64,000 nt of DNA from Sulfurimonas aquatica (lineage in GTDB: Bacteria > Campylobacterota > Campylobacteria > Campylobacterales > Sulfurimonadaceae), in NCBI RefSeq assembly GCF_017357825.1, contig NZ_CP046072.1, positions 62,001 to 126,000 on the forward strand, read 5' to 3'. Every line of letters begins with the position of its first letter. Position 1 is the first letter of the stretch. The notes beneath the pieces were generated by a model. It made no database searches, was not told where the DNA came from, and saw only the letters and a program-made list of their open reading frames with translations. Shown here in pieces: positions 19,035-28,245 of the stretch. The translations under genes and the position numbers were made by a program.

Positions 19035-22000
19035 TGAATTTAAATAAATTAAAAACCTTATCTACGTCTATCTTTATATCGTTTTTAATAATTTCTATCA
19101 TCCCCTTAAGTATAGTCTCTTGGATTTCATATAGCGATTCTGTAAAAAATATAGAGCAATTAAAAAAAAATAAGCTAGAAAACAGAGCCGCCCAAAACGT
19201 CGACTTTATAACAAGCCTTTTTAAAAATACAAAAGAAAACTTACTCTCATGGGCAGGGTATGAGGGTACTCAAGAGTTTATGCAAAAGCTTAATAGTGAA
19301 GTTTTTCAAAGTAAACTAACAGCTAAAGAGTTTGTTTTAAGCGATAAGTATAAGAGTATGAAACAGATCAAAGAGAATACGCTAAAGCAACTCAATGAAA
19401 GTTATGACTATATATATGATACCTTTTTAATAGACACTGCAGGAAACATCCTATACACAGTCAAAAGAGAGAGCGATCTTGGGGAAAACTTAAGTACGGG
19501 GATTTACTCTAGTACGCTTTTTGCACAGGTATTTCGGGCTTCAAGAAGGGATAAAAAAACATACTTTTCCGATATTGAGCGTTACACACCGAGTGGTGGA
19601 GATATAGCTGGCTTTATCTGTACACCTATGATAACTAACGCAGGGAAGGTTATTGGCTACATAGCTGTGCAGATAGATCTGGCCTCTATGTTTAACAGGT
19701 TTCGTAACATAAAAGATGAAGAGAGTGGGATAAAACACTACCTAGTTGGTTCAGACTCTCTCTTGCGTACAAGTTTAAACAATCATGATGAAGTTTTAAA
19801 ACGAGCTATAAATACAGAGCAGTTTTGGTTATGGTATAACAAGTACGGCATTGAAAAAAACAAAAATCCAAAGATGAAAGAAGAGCTTCTCTCCTACATG
19901 GGCCCAGATGGGACAAAGGTTTTGGGTCTATATTATCCAATCAGTATACTTGGGAAAAACTGGGTTCACATTAGTGAGATTGATGCAAGTCTGTTTTATA
20001 AAGATTCTCATGAGTTGATGAAAAACATTTTAGGACTTATGATACTTACTGTTTTGCTTATTGTTGTGTTGTCTTTATGGATAGCTAAACGCATAACGTC
20101 TCCCATAGCCTATCTAAACAACCAAGCACACAGATATATAAAGGGTGAAAAGTCTGTTAGTCTACTACTTAACTCTAAAGATGAGATTGGACAGCTTTCA
20201 GATACTTTTCACACCATGATGAAGCAACAACAAGAGCATGAGAAGGAGCTTGAAAGATTACTTGAGAGTTTAAAATTTCAAAAGTTTGCTCTAGATGTAC
20301 ATGCTATAGTTGCTATAACAAACACACAGGGCGATATTCTCTATGCTAACAAACAGTTTGAAGAGATTAGCGGTTATACTCAAAATGAACTTCTTGGAGC
20401 AAACCATAGAATTCTCAACTCTGGACACCATCCATTAAGCTTTTGGAAAGAGATGTATGAAGAGATTAAAAATGGAAATATTTGGCATGGCGTTGTTAAA
20501 AACAGAGCTAAAGATGGAAGTTACTATTGGGTAGATACAACGGTTCTTCCATTTATGGGAAGTAATTCTAAAGTAGAGCAGTATATTGCCATTAGGACAG
20601 ATATAACGCACCAAAAAGAGATAGAAAAAAATATTTTAGAGAACGCAAACTTACAAAACGCCATGTTTGATAATGCTGGAATAAGCATCATTATTACAGA
20701 TACACAAGGATTAATCCAATCCTTTAACAAAGAAGCGGAAAATCTACTTGGTTACAAAGCAGAGGAGCTTGTAGGTAAAGAAACTCTCGCTATTTTTCAT
20801 AAGGTGAACGAGATTGTCTCCATGTCAAAACAACTCTCTAAATGCTTTGGAGTAGAGATAGAACCCGGTTTTGGTGTTTTTGTAGAAGAAGCAAACAGAG
20901 GGCTTGCTAGCATACATGAGTGGACATATGTACATAAAGATAGTAGTGAGTTTCCTGTTACCATAGCTGTCACAGCTTTTTATGGAGAGAGTAATGCCAT
21001 ACTTGGTTATGTGGGGATGGTTCACGATATAAGACTCTTTAAAGAGGCACAACAGAAGATTATAGATGCTAAAGATGCAGCAGAGTCGTCAGAGAGAGCC
21101 AAGTCGGAGTTTTTAGCGTCTATGAGTCATGAACTTCGAACTCCTCTAACAGCTATTTTAGGCTTTACGAATATACTGGAGTCTAAAGTCACAGATGAGA
21201 CCCATCTCTCTTATGCTAAGCATATCGCTTCAAGTTCTCAGCAGCTGCTTACCTTAGTAAATGACATCTTAGATATCTCAAAAATTCAAAGTGGAAAATT
21301 TAGAATCTCTCCATATAGTTTTCATGCTCACTCAGAGTTTACAAAGCTATCGCTAGGACTAGAATCTTTAGTAGAGAAGAAAAAGTTGCACTTTGAAAAA
21401 GATTTCGATGAGAGTATAAAGTTAGTTCTTTATGGAGACCTCACAAGAATAAATCAGGTTATAACCAACTTACTCTCAAACGCGATCAAGTTTACACCTC
21501 AAAAGGGCAGTATTGGCTTAGCTATTCATTACTCCGATGGCAAATTAATAGTAGAAGTCAGAGATACCGGCATAGGTATGAATGAAGACGCCCTAAGTAG
21601 AATCTTTAAGCCTTTTGAGCAAGCGGATGGAAGCACAACAAGAAAGTATGGAGGAAGCGGTCTTGGCTTGACCATCGTACAAAAAATAATAGAGTTAATG
21701 GATGGCAGATTAGAGACTAAGAGTAAAGAGGGAGAAGGAACAACTTTCAAAGTAACACTTCCCATCCCTTTAAGTGATGAAGAGATAGAAGAAGATAGTA
21801 CTGAAGAAGGGAATCAAAACAGTAAATTTCAAGGAAACATCCTCGTAGCGGAGGACAATAAAACAAATCAGATTTTAATACGGCTACTTCTAGAGGAGAG
21901 AGGTCTCTGCTGCGATTTTGCAGATAATGGGCAAATTGTAGTAGAGATGTATGATCCTCGGAAGTATGATTTACTTTTTATGGATGAGAATATGACACTA

Positions 22001-22204
22001 ATGAATGGTACAGAGGCATTTAAAATTATTAAAAACAGATATAAAGATAAGTGCGGTCCTATTGTTGCACTGACTGCAAATGCAATCTCTGGGGATAGAG
22101 AGAAGTTTATAAGTATTGGGATGGATGATTATATCTCTAAGCCTATAGATGAGCAGAGACTCTATGAAGTTTTGAGTAGATATACGACTGTTATGAAATT
22201 CTAA
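19034..22204 (+). CDS. Hybrid sensor histidine kinase: Cache-HAMP-PAS-PAS-HisKA-HATPase-REC
   Basis: A 1056-residue membrane kinase. An N-terminal helix is followed by a double-Cache-like periplasmic domain (about 40-330), a second membrane helix near 335-355, HAMP, two PAS domains (about 420-540 and 550-680), HisKA with His699 in SMSHELRTPLTAI, HATPase_c with GGSGLGLTIV, and a receiver with Asp984 in LFMDENM and the conserved Lys in DYISKPID. The GTG start overlaps the stop of the upstream binding-lipoprotein gene, so the two are translationally coupled. It probably works through a phosphorelay; no HPt or DNA-binding regulator is adjacent. Confidence 0.9.
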   Translation: MNLNKLKTLSTSIFISFLIISIIPLSIVSWISYSDSVKNIEQLKKNKLENRAAQNVDFITSLFKNTKENLLSWAGYEGTQEFMQKLNSEVFQSKLTAKEFVLSDKYKSMKQIKENTLKQLNESYDYIYDTFLIDTAGNILYTVKRESDLGENLSTGIYSSTLFAQVFRASRRDKKTYFSDIERYTPSGGDIAGFICTPMITNAGKVIGYIAVQIDLASMFNRFRNIKDEESGIKHYLVGSDSLLRTSLNNHDEVLKRAINTEQFWLWYNKYGIEKNKNPKMKEELLSYMGPDGTKVLGLYYPISILGKNWVHISEIDASLFYKDSHELMKNILGLMILTVLLIVVLSLWIAKRITSPIAYLNNQAHRYIKGEKSVSLLLNSKDEIGQLSDTFHTMMKQQQEHEKELERLLESLKFQKFALDVHAIVAITNTQGDILYANKQFEEISGYTQNELLGANHRILNSGHHPLSFWKEMYEEIKNGNIWHGVVKNRAKDGSYYWVDTTVLPFMGSNSKVEQYIAIRTDITHQKEIEKNILENANLQNAMFDNAGISIIITDTQGLIQSFNKEAENLLGYKAEELVGKETLAIFHKVNEIVSMSKQLSKCFGVEIEPGFGVFVEEANRGLASIHEWTYVHKDSSEFPVTIAVTAFYGESNAILGYVGMVHDIRLFKEAQQKIIDAKDAAESSERAKSEFLASMSHELRTPLTAILGFTNILESKVTDETHLSYAKHIASSSQQLLTLVNDILDISKIQSGKFRISPYSFHAHSEFTKLSLGLESLVEKKKLHFEKDFDESIKLVLYGDLTRINQVITNLLSNAIKFTPQKGSIGLAIHYSDGKLIVEVRDTGIGMNEDALSRIFKPFEQADGSTTRKYGGSGLGLTIVQKIIELMDGRLETKSKEGEGTTFKVTLPIPLSDEEIEEDSTEEGNQNSKFQGNILVAEDNKTNQILIRLLLEERGLCCDFADNGQIVVEMYDPRKYDLLFMDENMTLMNGTEAFKIIKNRYKDKCGPIVALTANAISGDREKFISIGMDDYISKPIDEQRLYEVLSRYTTVMKF

Positions 22205-22262
22205 TATTTTGTGATAAACTATCAAATATAAGATTTATTAATTTTTAGACAGAACTTCTAAC

Positions 22263-23090
22263 TTGGATGTACTTATGAAAGTAATTTGGTATATTTTTAC
22301 TCTATTTTTTGTAGCTTCACTTCTATTTTCTATAGTGGGGTTTTCTACGGAAAATTTTGATTTTTTTGTATTTCAAGAGCAGCGTTTTTATTTTCAGTTT
22401 TGGATTTCACTCTCAGGAATTTTGTTTACACTGATAATGACAATGTGCTCTTATGGTGTCTATAAAAAAACTCAGTTGAAGCCCCTTAAGTACATTCCCT
22501 TAAGTTTTTTATTAACCGCTCTTGCTTATATGGTGATGGCATACCATGCATCGTATTGCGAAGTTTGTAGTGACTTGGCTCTATGTGCGGCAAGCCATAC
22601 CTATCCTAACTATTTGATTATCATCTCCTTTATTATATTTGTTATGAGTGCCATTGTCTTTAGTCGTCGTTTAAGTATTCAAAAACGGGCTGAGACGCTA
22701 CAAAGGTTTTCTTACGGTCTTATAGTGGCTACCACTCTGTTGATCCTTACACTCTTTATCAGCATGCAATATATGGAGCTAACGGATATTACCCCCTACT
22801 CTGGTGCTCAAAATCTACAGGCTGCTATTTTTATTCTTCCTATGTCTATTGTACTTATCGCGTTTATATATTTTTACAGAACTTACAAAGTGAGTAAAAT
22901 CTATATGTTTATAGCCTTTTTATTAGCCGCAAGTTTTTTACCTCAGGCTTATCACACGTATATTTGTGCAGATTGTGATGCCTTAGAGTGCTCGGAGTTT
23001 TATGTAGTCTCAGGATTAATTATGTTTGTTGTTACTGGTCTATTGATTCACTCAGTAAGTCTACAGATACAAGACAATAAGGAAGTTTAA
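22263..23090 (+). CDS. Membrane protein with duplicated Cys-cluster loops, partner of the next kinase
   Basis: A 275-residue protein with about eight predicted membrane helices in two similar halves. Each half ends in a loop of the same pattern: AYHASYCEVCSDLALC and AYHTYICADCDALEC, that is AYHxxxC-xx-C-x4/5-C. Six Cys and two His in extracytoplasmic-type loops suggest metal, heme or disulfide chemistry. The stop is two bases before the ATG of a histidine kinase, so it is probably the sensory partner of that kinase. No named family was recognised. The start is uncertain: ATG at 22263 or 22275, neither with a strong ribosome site. Confidence 0.7.
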   Translation: MDVLMKVIWYIFTLFFVASLLFSIVGFSTENFDFFVFQEQRFYFQFWISLSGILFTLIMTMCSYGVYKKTQLKPLKYIPLSFLLTALAYMVMAYHASYCEVCSDLALCAASHTYPNYLIIISFIIFVMSAIVFSRRLSIQKRAETLQRFSYGLIVATTLLILTLFISMQYMELTDITPYSGAQNLQAAIFILPMSIVLIAFIYFYRTYKVSKIYMFIAFLLAASFLPQAYHTYICADCDALECSEFYVVSGLIMFVVTGLLIHSVSLQIQDNKEV

Positions 23091-23092
23091 AA

Positions 23093-24538
23093 ATGCAAAC
23101 TACCCTTTTAAAGAAACTGCTGCTGTTTATCTTGCCTTTGAGTATTCTTCCTTTGATATTGATGATGCTCTTTTACTATATGTATCTTCATCAAGTACTG
23201 CAAAATGAAGAGATAAAGTCGCAAAAAGAGAATATGACCCATATTGCAACTGATATTAAGAATTTTCTAAATGAACCCTTAGAGTTTAAAGAGCATTTTA
23301 GGCATGAGTATATTAATCTTAGCAAAGTATCTATTGTTGACAAGAGAGCAAAGGTGCTAGTGAGAAATTTTGAGCTCAAAGAGAGCGACAAGATATATTT
23401 TAGCAAGAGACTCGAACCACTCTTTGAAAAGATGCTAAAAACAAATGAAGAGAAGATTGAACATGACGAAGCGAATAAGGTGCTAATAAAACCTATTTTC
23501 ATTGATGGGAAGATTACCTATTTTATTGTCTCAAATTATAAACACAATCTTGATGAGAAATTTATGCCAATAAATCAGACATTTATATATATCTCATTTA
23601 TTATTATTTTTACAGTTTTTATCATAGCGATATTTATCATTATCTTTTCGTTAAAGATTTTAGAGCCCCTAGAGTTACTCATGGAAGGGATTGAAAAGAT
23701 CTCCAAAGGTGATCTCTCTCATACTATAAAAAGCAGTTCAAACGATGAGTTTGGCGTACTTGTAAATGCCTTTAATGATATGAGAGTAAAGAGTGAGCAA
23801 ATGAGCAAAGATATGCACAAACAAGAGGTCCTTCTTGTTCAGCAGTCTCGTCTAGCACAAATGGGTGAGTTAATCTCTATGATTGCCCATCAATGGAGAC
23901 AGCCTCTTAGCTCAATCACAGCGATTGTCTCAACTCTGCGTATGGATATTCTCATGGGAGAGTATAAAAAAGATTTTTTTGAAGAGCGTTTGAACTCTGT
24001 TGAGGTATTAGCACAACACCTCTCTGGTACTATTGATGATTTTCGTACATTTTTCAAAGCCGATAAAGAAGTTAAGCAGACGACAATCCAAGAGATAGTA
24101 GAGGGTAGTTTTAATATTATCGCTCCTGCTTTAGTGGCAAATGGCATATTGATAGATAAGCCATCTGATGATGCTCCCATTGTTGTAAATACTCTTGAAA
24201 ATGAGATGAAACAAGTTTTATTAAACATCTTAAAAAATGCGGAGGATGCTCTTTTAGAAAAAGAAGATGCAAATCCACAAATCTGGATAAGTTACTTTAA
24301 AGAGAAAGAGTTTGCACTCATTATGGTTGAGGATAACGCAGGTGGGATTCCTGAGTCAGTTATAGCAAATATTTTTGACCCTTACTTTAGTACAAAAAAG
24401 GCTAAAGATGGCACGGGACTAGGACTATATATGTCAAAAACTATAGTTGAAGAGCATTGTCATGGAGAGCTGTCTGTAAGCAACAGTGATAAGGGTGCAC
24501 AATTTATTATTAAGTTACCCATAGAGAGTAAGAGCTAA
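23093..24538 (+). CDS. Membrane histidine kinase (TM-HAMP-HisKA-HATPase)
   Basis: 481 residues. A first membrane helix, a periplasmic region (about 35-155) and a very hydrophobic second helix (about 162-188) are followed by HAMP (LELLMEGIEKISKGDLS), HisKA with His266 in MIAHQWRQPLS and HATPase_c (DNAGGIPESV, GTGLGLYMSK). The catalytic half is closely similar to the kinase at 14.8 kb, a sign of paralogy. It is coupled to the Cys-repeat membrane protein upstream and followed by an HD-GYP gene, so one signal chain from membrane redox or metal state to c-di-GMP is plausible but unproven. Confidence 0.88.
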   Translation: MQTTLLKKLLLFILPLSILPLILMMLFYYMYLHQVLQNEEIKSQKENMTHIATDIKNFLNEPLEFKEHFRHEYINLSKVSIVDKRAKVLVRNFELKESDKIYFSKRLEPLFEKMLKTNEEKIEHDEANKVLIKPIFIDGKITYFIVSNYKHNLDEKFMPINQTFIYISFIIIFTVFIIAIFIIIFSLKILEPLELLMEGIEKISKGDLSHTIKSSSNDEFGVLVNAFNDMRVKSEQMSKDMHKQEVLLVQQSRLAQMGELISMIAHQWRQPLSSITAIVSTLRMDILMGEYKKDFFEERLNSVEVLAQHLSGTIDDFRTFFKADKEVKQTTIQEIVEGSFNIIAPALVANGILIDKPSDDAPIVVNTLENEMKQVLLNILKNAEDALLEKEDANPQIWISYFKEKEFALIMVEDNAGGIPESVIANIFDPYFSTKKAKDGTGLGLYMSKTIVEEHCHGELSVSNSDKGAQFIIKLPIESKS

Positions 24539-24564
24539 AAATTAGATTTCTTGAGGATATATAA

Positions 24565-25680
24565 ATGCTTGAACATAGAGATATGTTGAATGGACTCACA
24601 AAAAAGAGTTCTCTGCAAGAAAAGTTAATAAATATTCATCACTCGCTAAGTGACAGGTTCCCTTTTGTGGTGCGTATAGCAGTAGCAGTTTATGATCATA
24701 AAACAAAAGTTTTAAAGACTTTTTTACATAGTAGTGCAGAAGAGAACCCACTAGAGCACTACCAATCCTTACTCGATAATGCTCCTTCTCTAAAAAGCAT
24801 CCTTAAAAGTGCTAAGCCTCGCGTTATAAACGACTTGCTTGAACTTGAAGAGATAACGCATGAGCATACCAAAAAGATAAATGCTCAAGGCTACAGAGCT
24901 AGCTATACTCTTCCAATATATAACGAGGGCCAATTTGTAGGTTTTTTGTTTTTTAACGCGGATAAAAAAGATGTGTTTAATGAGGAGGTACTTAATGAAC
25001 TAGATCTTTATGCACATATTATCTCACTTTATGTAGTCAACGAGTTTGGCGCAATAGAGACCATGAACGCAGCTATAAAAACAACAGGGAACCTTTCTCA
25101 TATTAGGGATCCAGAGACAGGCAAACACCTTGATAGAATGTCTCACTATAGCAGGATAATAGCTAAAGAGTTGGCAGATAAATACGATCTCGATGATAAC
25201 TACATAGAGCACATATTTATGTTTGCTCCCCTGCATGATATCGGAAAAATAGGAATTCCCGATAGCATACTCTTAAAGCCAGCCGCTTTAAACTCTGATG
25301 AAATGGCTGTAATGCAAACACATGCTAGTATAGGAAGTGAAATGGTTTCTGACCTTTTACAGAACTTTGGACTTAGCAGTTTTGAGCATGTAGACGTACT
25401 GCATAACATTGCTATGCATCATCATGAAGCCGTAGATGGCTCAGGATACCCTAAGGGAATCAAAGGCAATGAAATTCCTCTTGAAGCACGCATTATCGCC
25501 GTTGCCGACGTATTTGACGCTTTGACAAGTAAGAGATGTTATAAAGAAGCTTGGAGCAATGAAGAAGCGATTGAAACATTAATCAAACTAGCAGATGTAA
25601 CGCTTGATAAAGATTGCGTTAATGCGCTAGTAAAAAATATTACTGATATCGAAGAGGTTCAAATCCGCTTCAAAGAATAA
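24565..25680 (+). CDS. GAF and HD-GYP cyclic-di-GMP phosphodiesterase
   Basis: 371 residues. The N-terminal GAF-like domain (about 20-165) precedes an HD-GYP domain with HDIGKIGIPDSIL, an HHHEAVDGSGYPKG block and VADVFDALTSKR. All expected HD metal ligands and the GYP triplet are present, so hydrolysis of c-di-GMP is likely. GAGG precedes the ATG. It lies 26 bases after a histidine kinase gene and is probably in the same transcript. Motifs are strong; the GAF ligand is unknown. Confidence 0.9.
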   Translation: MLEHRDMLNGLTKKSSLQEKLINIHHSLSDRFPFVVRIAVAVYDHKTKVLKTFLHSSAEENPLEHYQSLLDNAPSLKSILKSAKPRVINDLLELEEITHEHTKKINAQGYRASYTLPIYNEGQFVGFLFFNADKKDVFNEEVLNELDLYAHIISLYVVNEFGAIETMNAAIKTTGNLSHIRDPETGKHLDRMSHYSRIIAKELADKYDLDDNYIEHIFMFAPLHDIGKIGIPDSILLKPAALNSDEMAVMQTHASIGSEMVSDLLQNFGLSSFEHVDVLHNIAMHHHEAVDGSGYPKGIKGNEIPLEARIIAVADVFDALTSKRCYKEAWSNEEAIETLIKLADVTLDKDCVNALVKNITDIEEVQIRFKE

Positions 25681-25694
25681 GATAGTACTCAAGT

Positions 25695-28037
25695 TTAGTT
25701 CTGTAAAATATTTCTCAAAGGCTGACTAAAGTAGTAGCCTTGAGAGTAGTCAACACCTAGCTCTTTTACCTTGTTGAAAATTTCCTCACTCTCAACAAAC
25801 TCAGCTATGGTTTTCGCGCCAAGCTCTTTGGCTACGTTTACGATTGTTTTTATCATGAGTTCCGAGTTTGAATCATTAAGTACATTTTTTACAATAGATC
25901 CATCAATCTTAATGTAGTTTGCTTTTAGCTTTATAAGATAGTCAAAATTTGAATAACCTGTTCCAAAATCATCAATGGATATTTTTATTCCAGACTCTTT
26001 TAAATACTCTAAAGACGAAAGCAGTTCTTGAGACTCTAAAGCTTCCGATTCGACAAGTTCAAAGACAATGTACTTACTAGCATCGGCTACTTGTATCTCA
26101 TCACTCATGTACTGCATTAGCTTGCTGTTTTGTAAATCAGAGACGGTTAGGTTAACCGAAAAAGGTATTTTTATTTTTTTTGCCATCTCTAGCGTTTGAT
26201 TAAAGACTATCTTTGTCAACTTTTCATAGAGTTTGGTCTTCTTTGCAATCTCTAAAAAGAAATAAGGCGATATAACGTTGTTTTCCTCATCTATCATCCT
26301 CACGAGCGCCTCATATTTCTCTATCTGCTCATTTTCGTTATTTATTATAGGCTGAAAAAAGGCCTTAATCCTGTCCTCTTCAATAGCATGATGTAGTTTT
26401 TTTGACCATTTCAAGTTGTTATGATGAGCGCTGTTTATATCTGGGAAATCTTCATAGGAGCAGATATCTTTTTTTAAGATTTTTGCTTGCTGGAGGGCAA
26501 TGTCCGCATTGACTAAATGATCATTATCTCCTATATATATACCTACGGAAAAATGAATATATATCTCATGATCATCAATCATAAAGCTCTCGCTGAGATG
26601 TTTAAGTAAATCCTCTACATACATCTTCTCTTCAACCTCATTAATATGCTGGCCTAAGAGCGCATACTCGTCTACGGGGAGCTTATAAAGTCTATGAGTC
26701 TGCTCTATAAAACTTTTTATCTTATTTGCTACCTCTATAAGTAGTTTATCGGCGATATCATAACCGTAGAAACCGTTGATTTCATTAAATGAGTCAATAT
26801 TTATAATCACAAGAACAGCAGAGCTCATGGGCTCTAACTCTGATATCAGTTTTTGGCGGTTAGGGAGTTTTGTTAAGGTGTCTGTATACTGCTTTTCAAT
26901 GATTCTATTCTTCTCAATAAGCTCTGTAATGTCTTTTCTTATTGAGATATACTCAAGTATATTTTCTTTTGCGTCGAGTATGGGCATGATGGTTGTGTTT
27001 ACAAGATAAAACGTTCCATCTTTCTTACGATTTTTGATGACTCCTTGCCACACTTTTTTATCCGTTATTGTCTCCCATAAAGAGCTGAAAGTCTCTAATG
27101 GAGTGTCAGGGTGCCTAACGACTCTGTGAGTGGCTCCAACAAGCTCTTCTTTTGTATAGCCAGATATCTCACAAAACATATCATTTACATAGGTGATTAT
27201 ACCCTTGGGATCCGTTTTAGAGACTATGTTTGTTTGGTCTATTACGTTTTTGTACTGCTGTAGATGAGCTTGTTGTTCTTGTATGTTATGCATATTTTCA
27301 CTATTGAGCAAGTTCATATAAACGCGACTAAAAAACTCTTCAGATTGGTAAGGCTTGTGAAGATAATCATTCGCGCCTGCTCTAAGACAGTCGGAGACCT
27401 TGTATCCATCTCCATGTGCAGAGAGAACCATGATGGGAAGATTGTATCTTGTATGTTTTCTGCGAATCTGTTTAATAAGTTTTAGACCATCCATAACAGG
27501 CATTTCATAATCAGTTAAGACCATTTTGATATCAGGATTTTTTTCTAACTCTATGAGGGCTTCTTTGCCATGCTGTGCTTCTACTACAGTGAATTGATGG
27601 CGTTTTAGCAACTCTCTTAAGTGCATTATATATGTTTGAGAATCATCCACTATAAGTATTTTAGTATTACGGTTTTCTTCTATCTGTTTGATGAGTCCAA
27701 CCACTTTTGCAAAATCATCCTTACTATCTTTTAGCATATAATCAATGATGTTTTTACTAAGCATTTTTTTTCGTAGTTCTTCACTATGTGAGGCGGTAAG
27801 GACTATTGTAGGTATTTGATGAGAAAGAGTATACTCAACCATCTCCCCCTCTATAGAATCTGGGAGAGTCAAGTCTACTATAGCTATATTGACGCTTTTT
27901 TGATTGTCGATTATCTCCCTAGCTTCTTTTGCATTATTAGCTATGAGTAATTTAAAGTCGAGTGGATTTATTAGTTGATTAAAATAGGATTGTACAACTT
28001 TGCTATCATCAATTAATAAAATCGTTTCTATTGGCAT
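25695..28037 (-). CDS. REC-REC-PAS-GGDEF*-EAL c-di-GMP phosphodiesterase
   Basis: 780 residues. Two receivers (phospho-Asp in AIVDLTLPDS and VLTDYEMPVMDG) precede a PAS domain (SGYTKEELVGATHRVVRHP), a GGDEF domain whose signature has decayed to PVDEYALLG, and an intact EAL domain (YEALVRMID, ELVESEAL, SIDDFGTGYSNF, YIKIDGS, AEFVES, SQGYYFSQPL). The expected net activity is c-di-GMP hydrolysis controlled by phosphorylation, with the degenerate GGDEF possibly binding GTP. AAAGGA precedes the ATG. The tandem-receiver front end matches the diguanylate cyclase at 34.1-35.5 kb. Confidence 0.9.
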   Translation of the reverse strand: MPIETILLIDDSKVVQSYFNQLINPLDFKLLIANNAKEAREIIDNQKSVNIAIVDLTLPDSIEGEMVEYTLSHQIPTIVLTASHSEELRKKMLSKNIIDYMLKDSKDDFAKVVGLIKQIEENRNTKILIVDDSQTYIMHLRELLKRHQFTVVEAQHGKEALIELEKNPDIKMVLTDYEMPVMDGLKLIKQIRRKHTRYNLPIMVLSAHGDGYKVSDCLRAGANDYLHKPYQSEEFFSRVYMNLLNSENMHNIQEQQAHLQQYKNVIDQTNIVSKTDPKGIITYVNDMFCEISGYTKEELVGATHRVVRHPDTPLETFSSLWETITDKKVWQGVIKNRKKDGTFYLVNTTIMPILDAKENILEYISIRKDITELIEKNRIIEKQYTDTLTKLPNRQKLISELEPMSSAVLVIINIDSFNEINGFYGYDIADKLLIEVANKIKSFIEQTHRLYKLPVDEYALLGQHINEVEEKMYVEDLLKHLSESFMIDDHEIYIHFSVGIYIGDNDHLVNADIALQQAKILKKDICSYEDFPDINSAHHNNLKWSKKLHHAIEEDRIKAFFQPIINNENEQIEKYEALVRMIDEENNVISPYFFLEIAKKTKLYEKLTKIVFNQTLEMAKKIKIPFSVNLTVSDLQNSKLMQYMSDEIQVADASKYIVFELVESEALESQELLSSLEYLKESGIKISIDDFGTGYSNFDYLIKLKANYIKIDGSIVKNVLNDSNSELMIKTIVNVAKELGAKTIAEFVESEEIFNKVKELGVDYSQGYYFSQPLRNILQN

Positions 28038-28245
28038 ATGATTCCTTTAGATAAAGTAGAAAACTACATTAAACATTAAAATTATTAATTTTTCAGTCAT
28101 TTCAATGATTTTATCATAATAATTGAAATATATTTATTAAATAACTTATTGATGAAATATAGGAGTGAGAGCTTAAATTATTAAATACAGTATTAATATA
28201 CGTTATAATATATAGGTATGAAAAACTAATACAAGAGAGGCTCTT

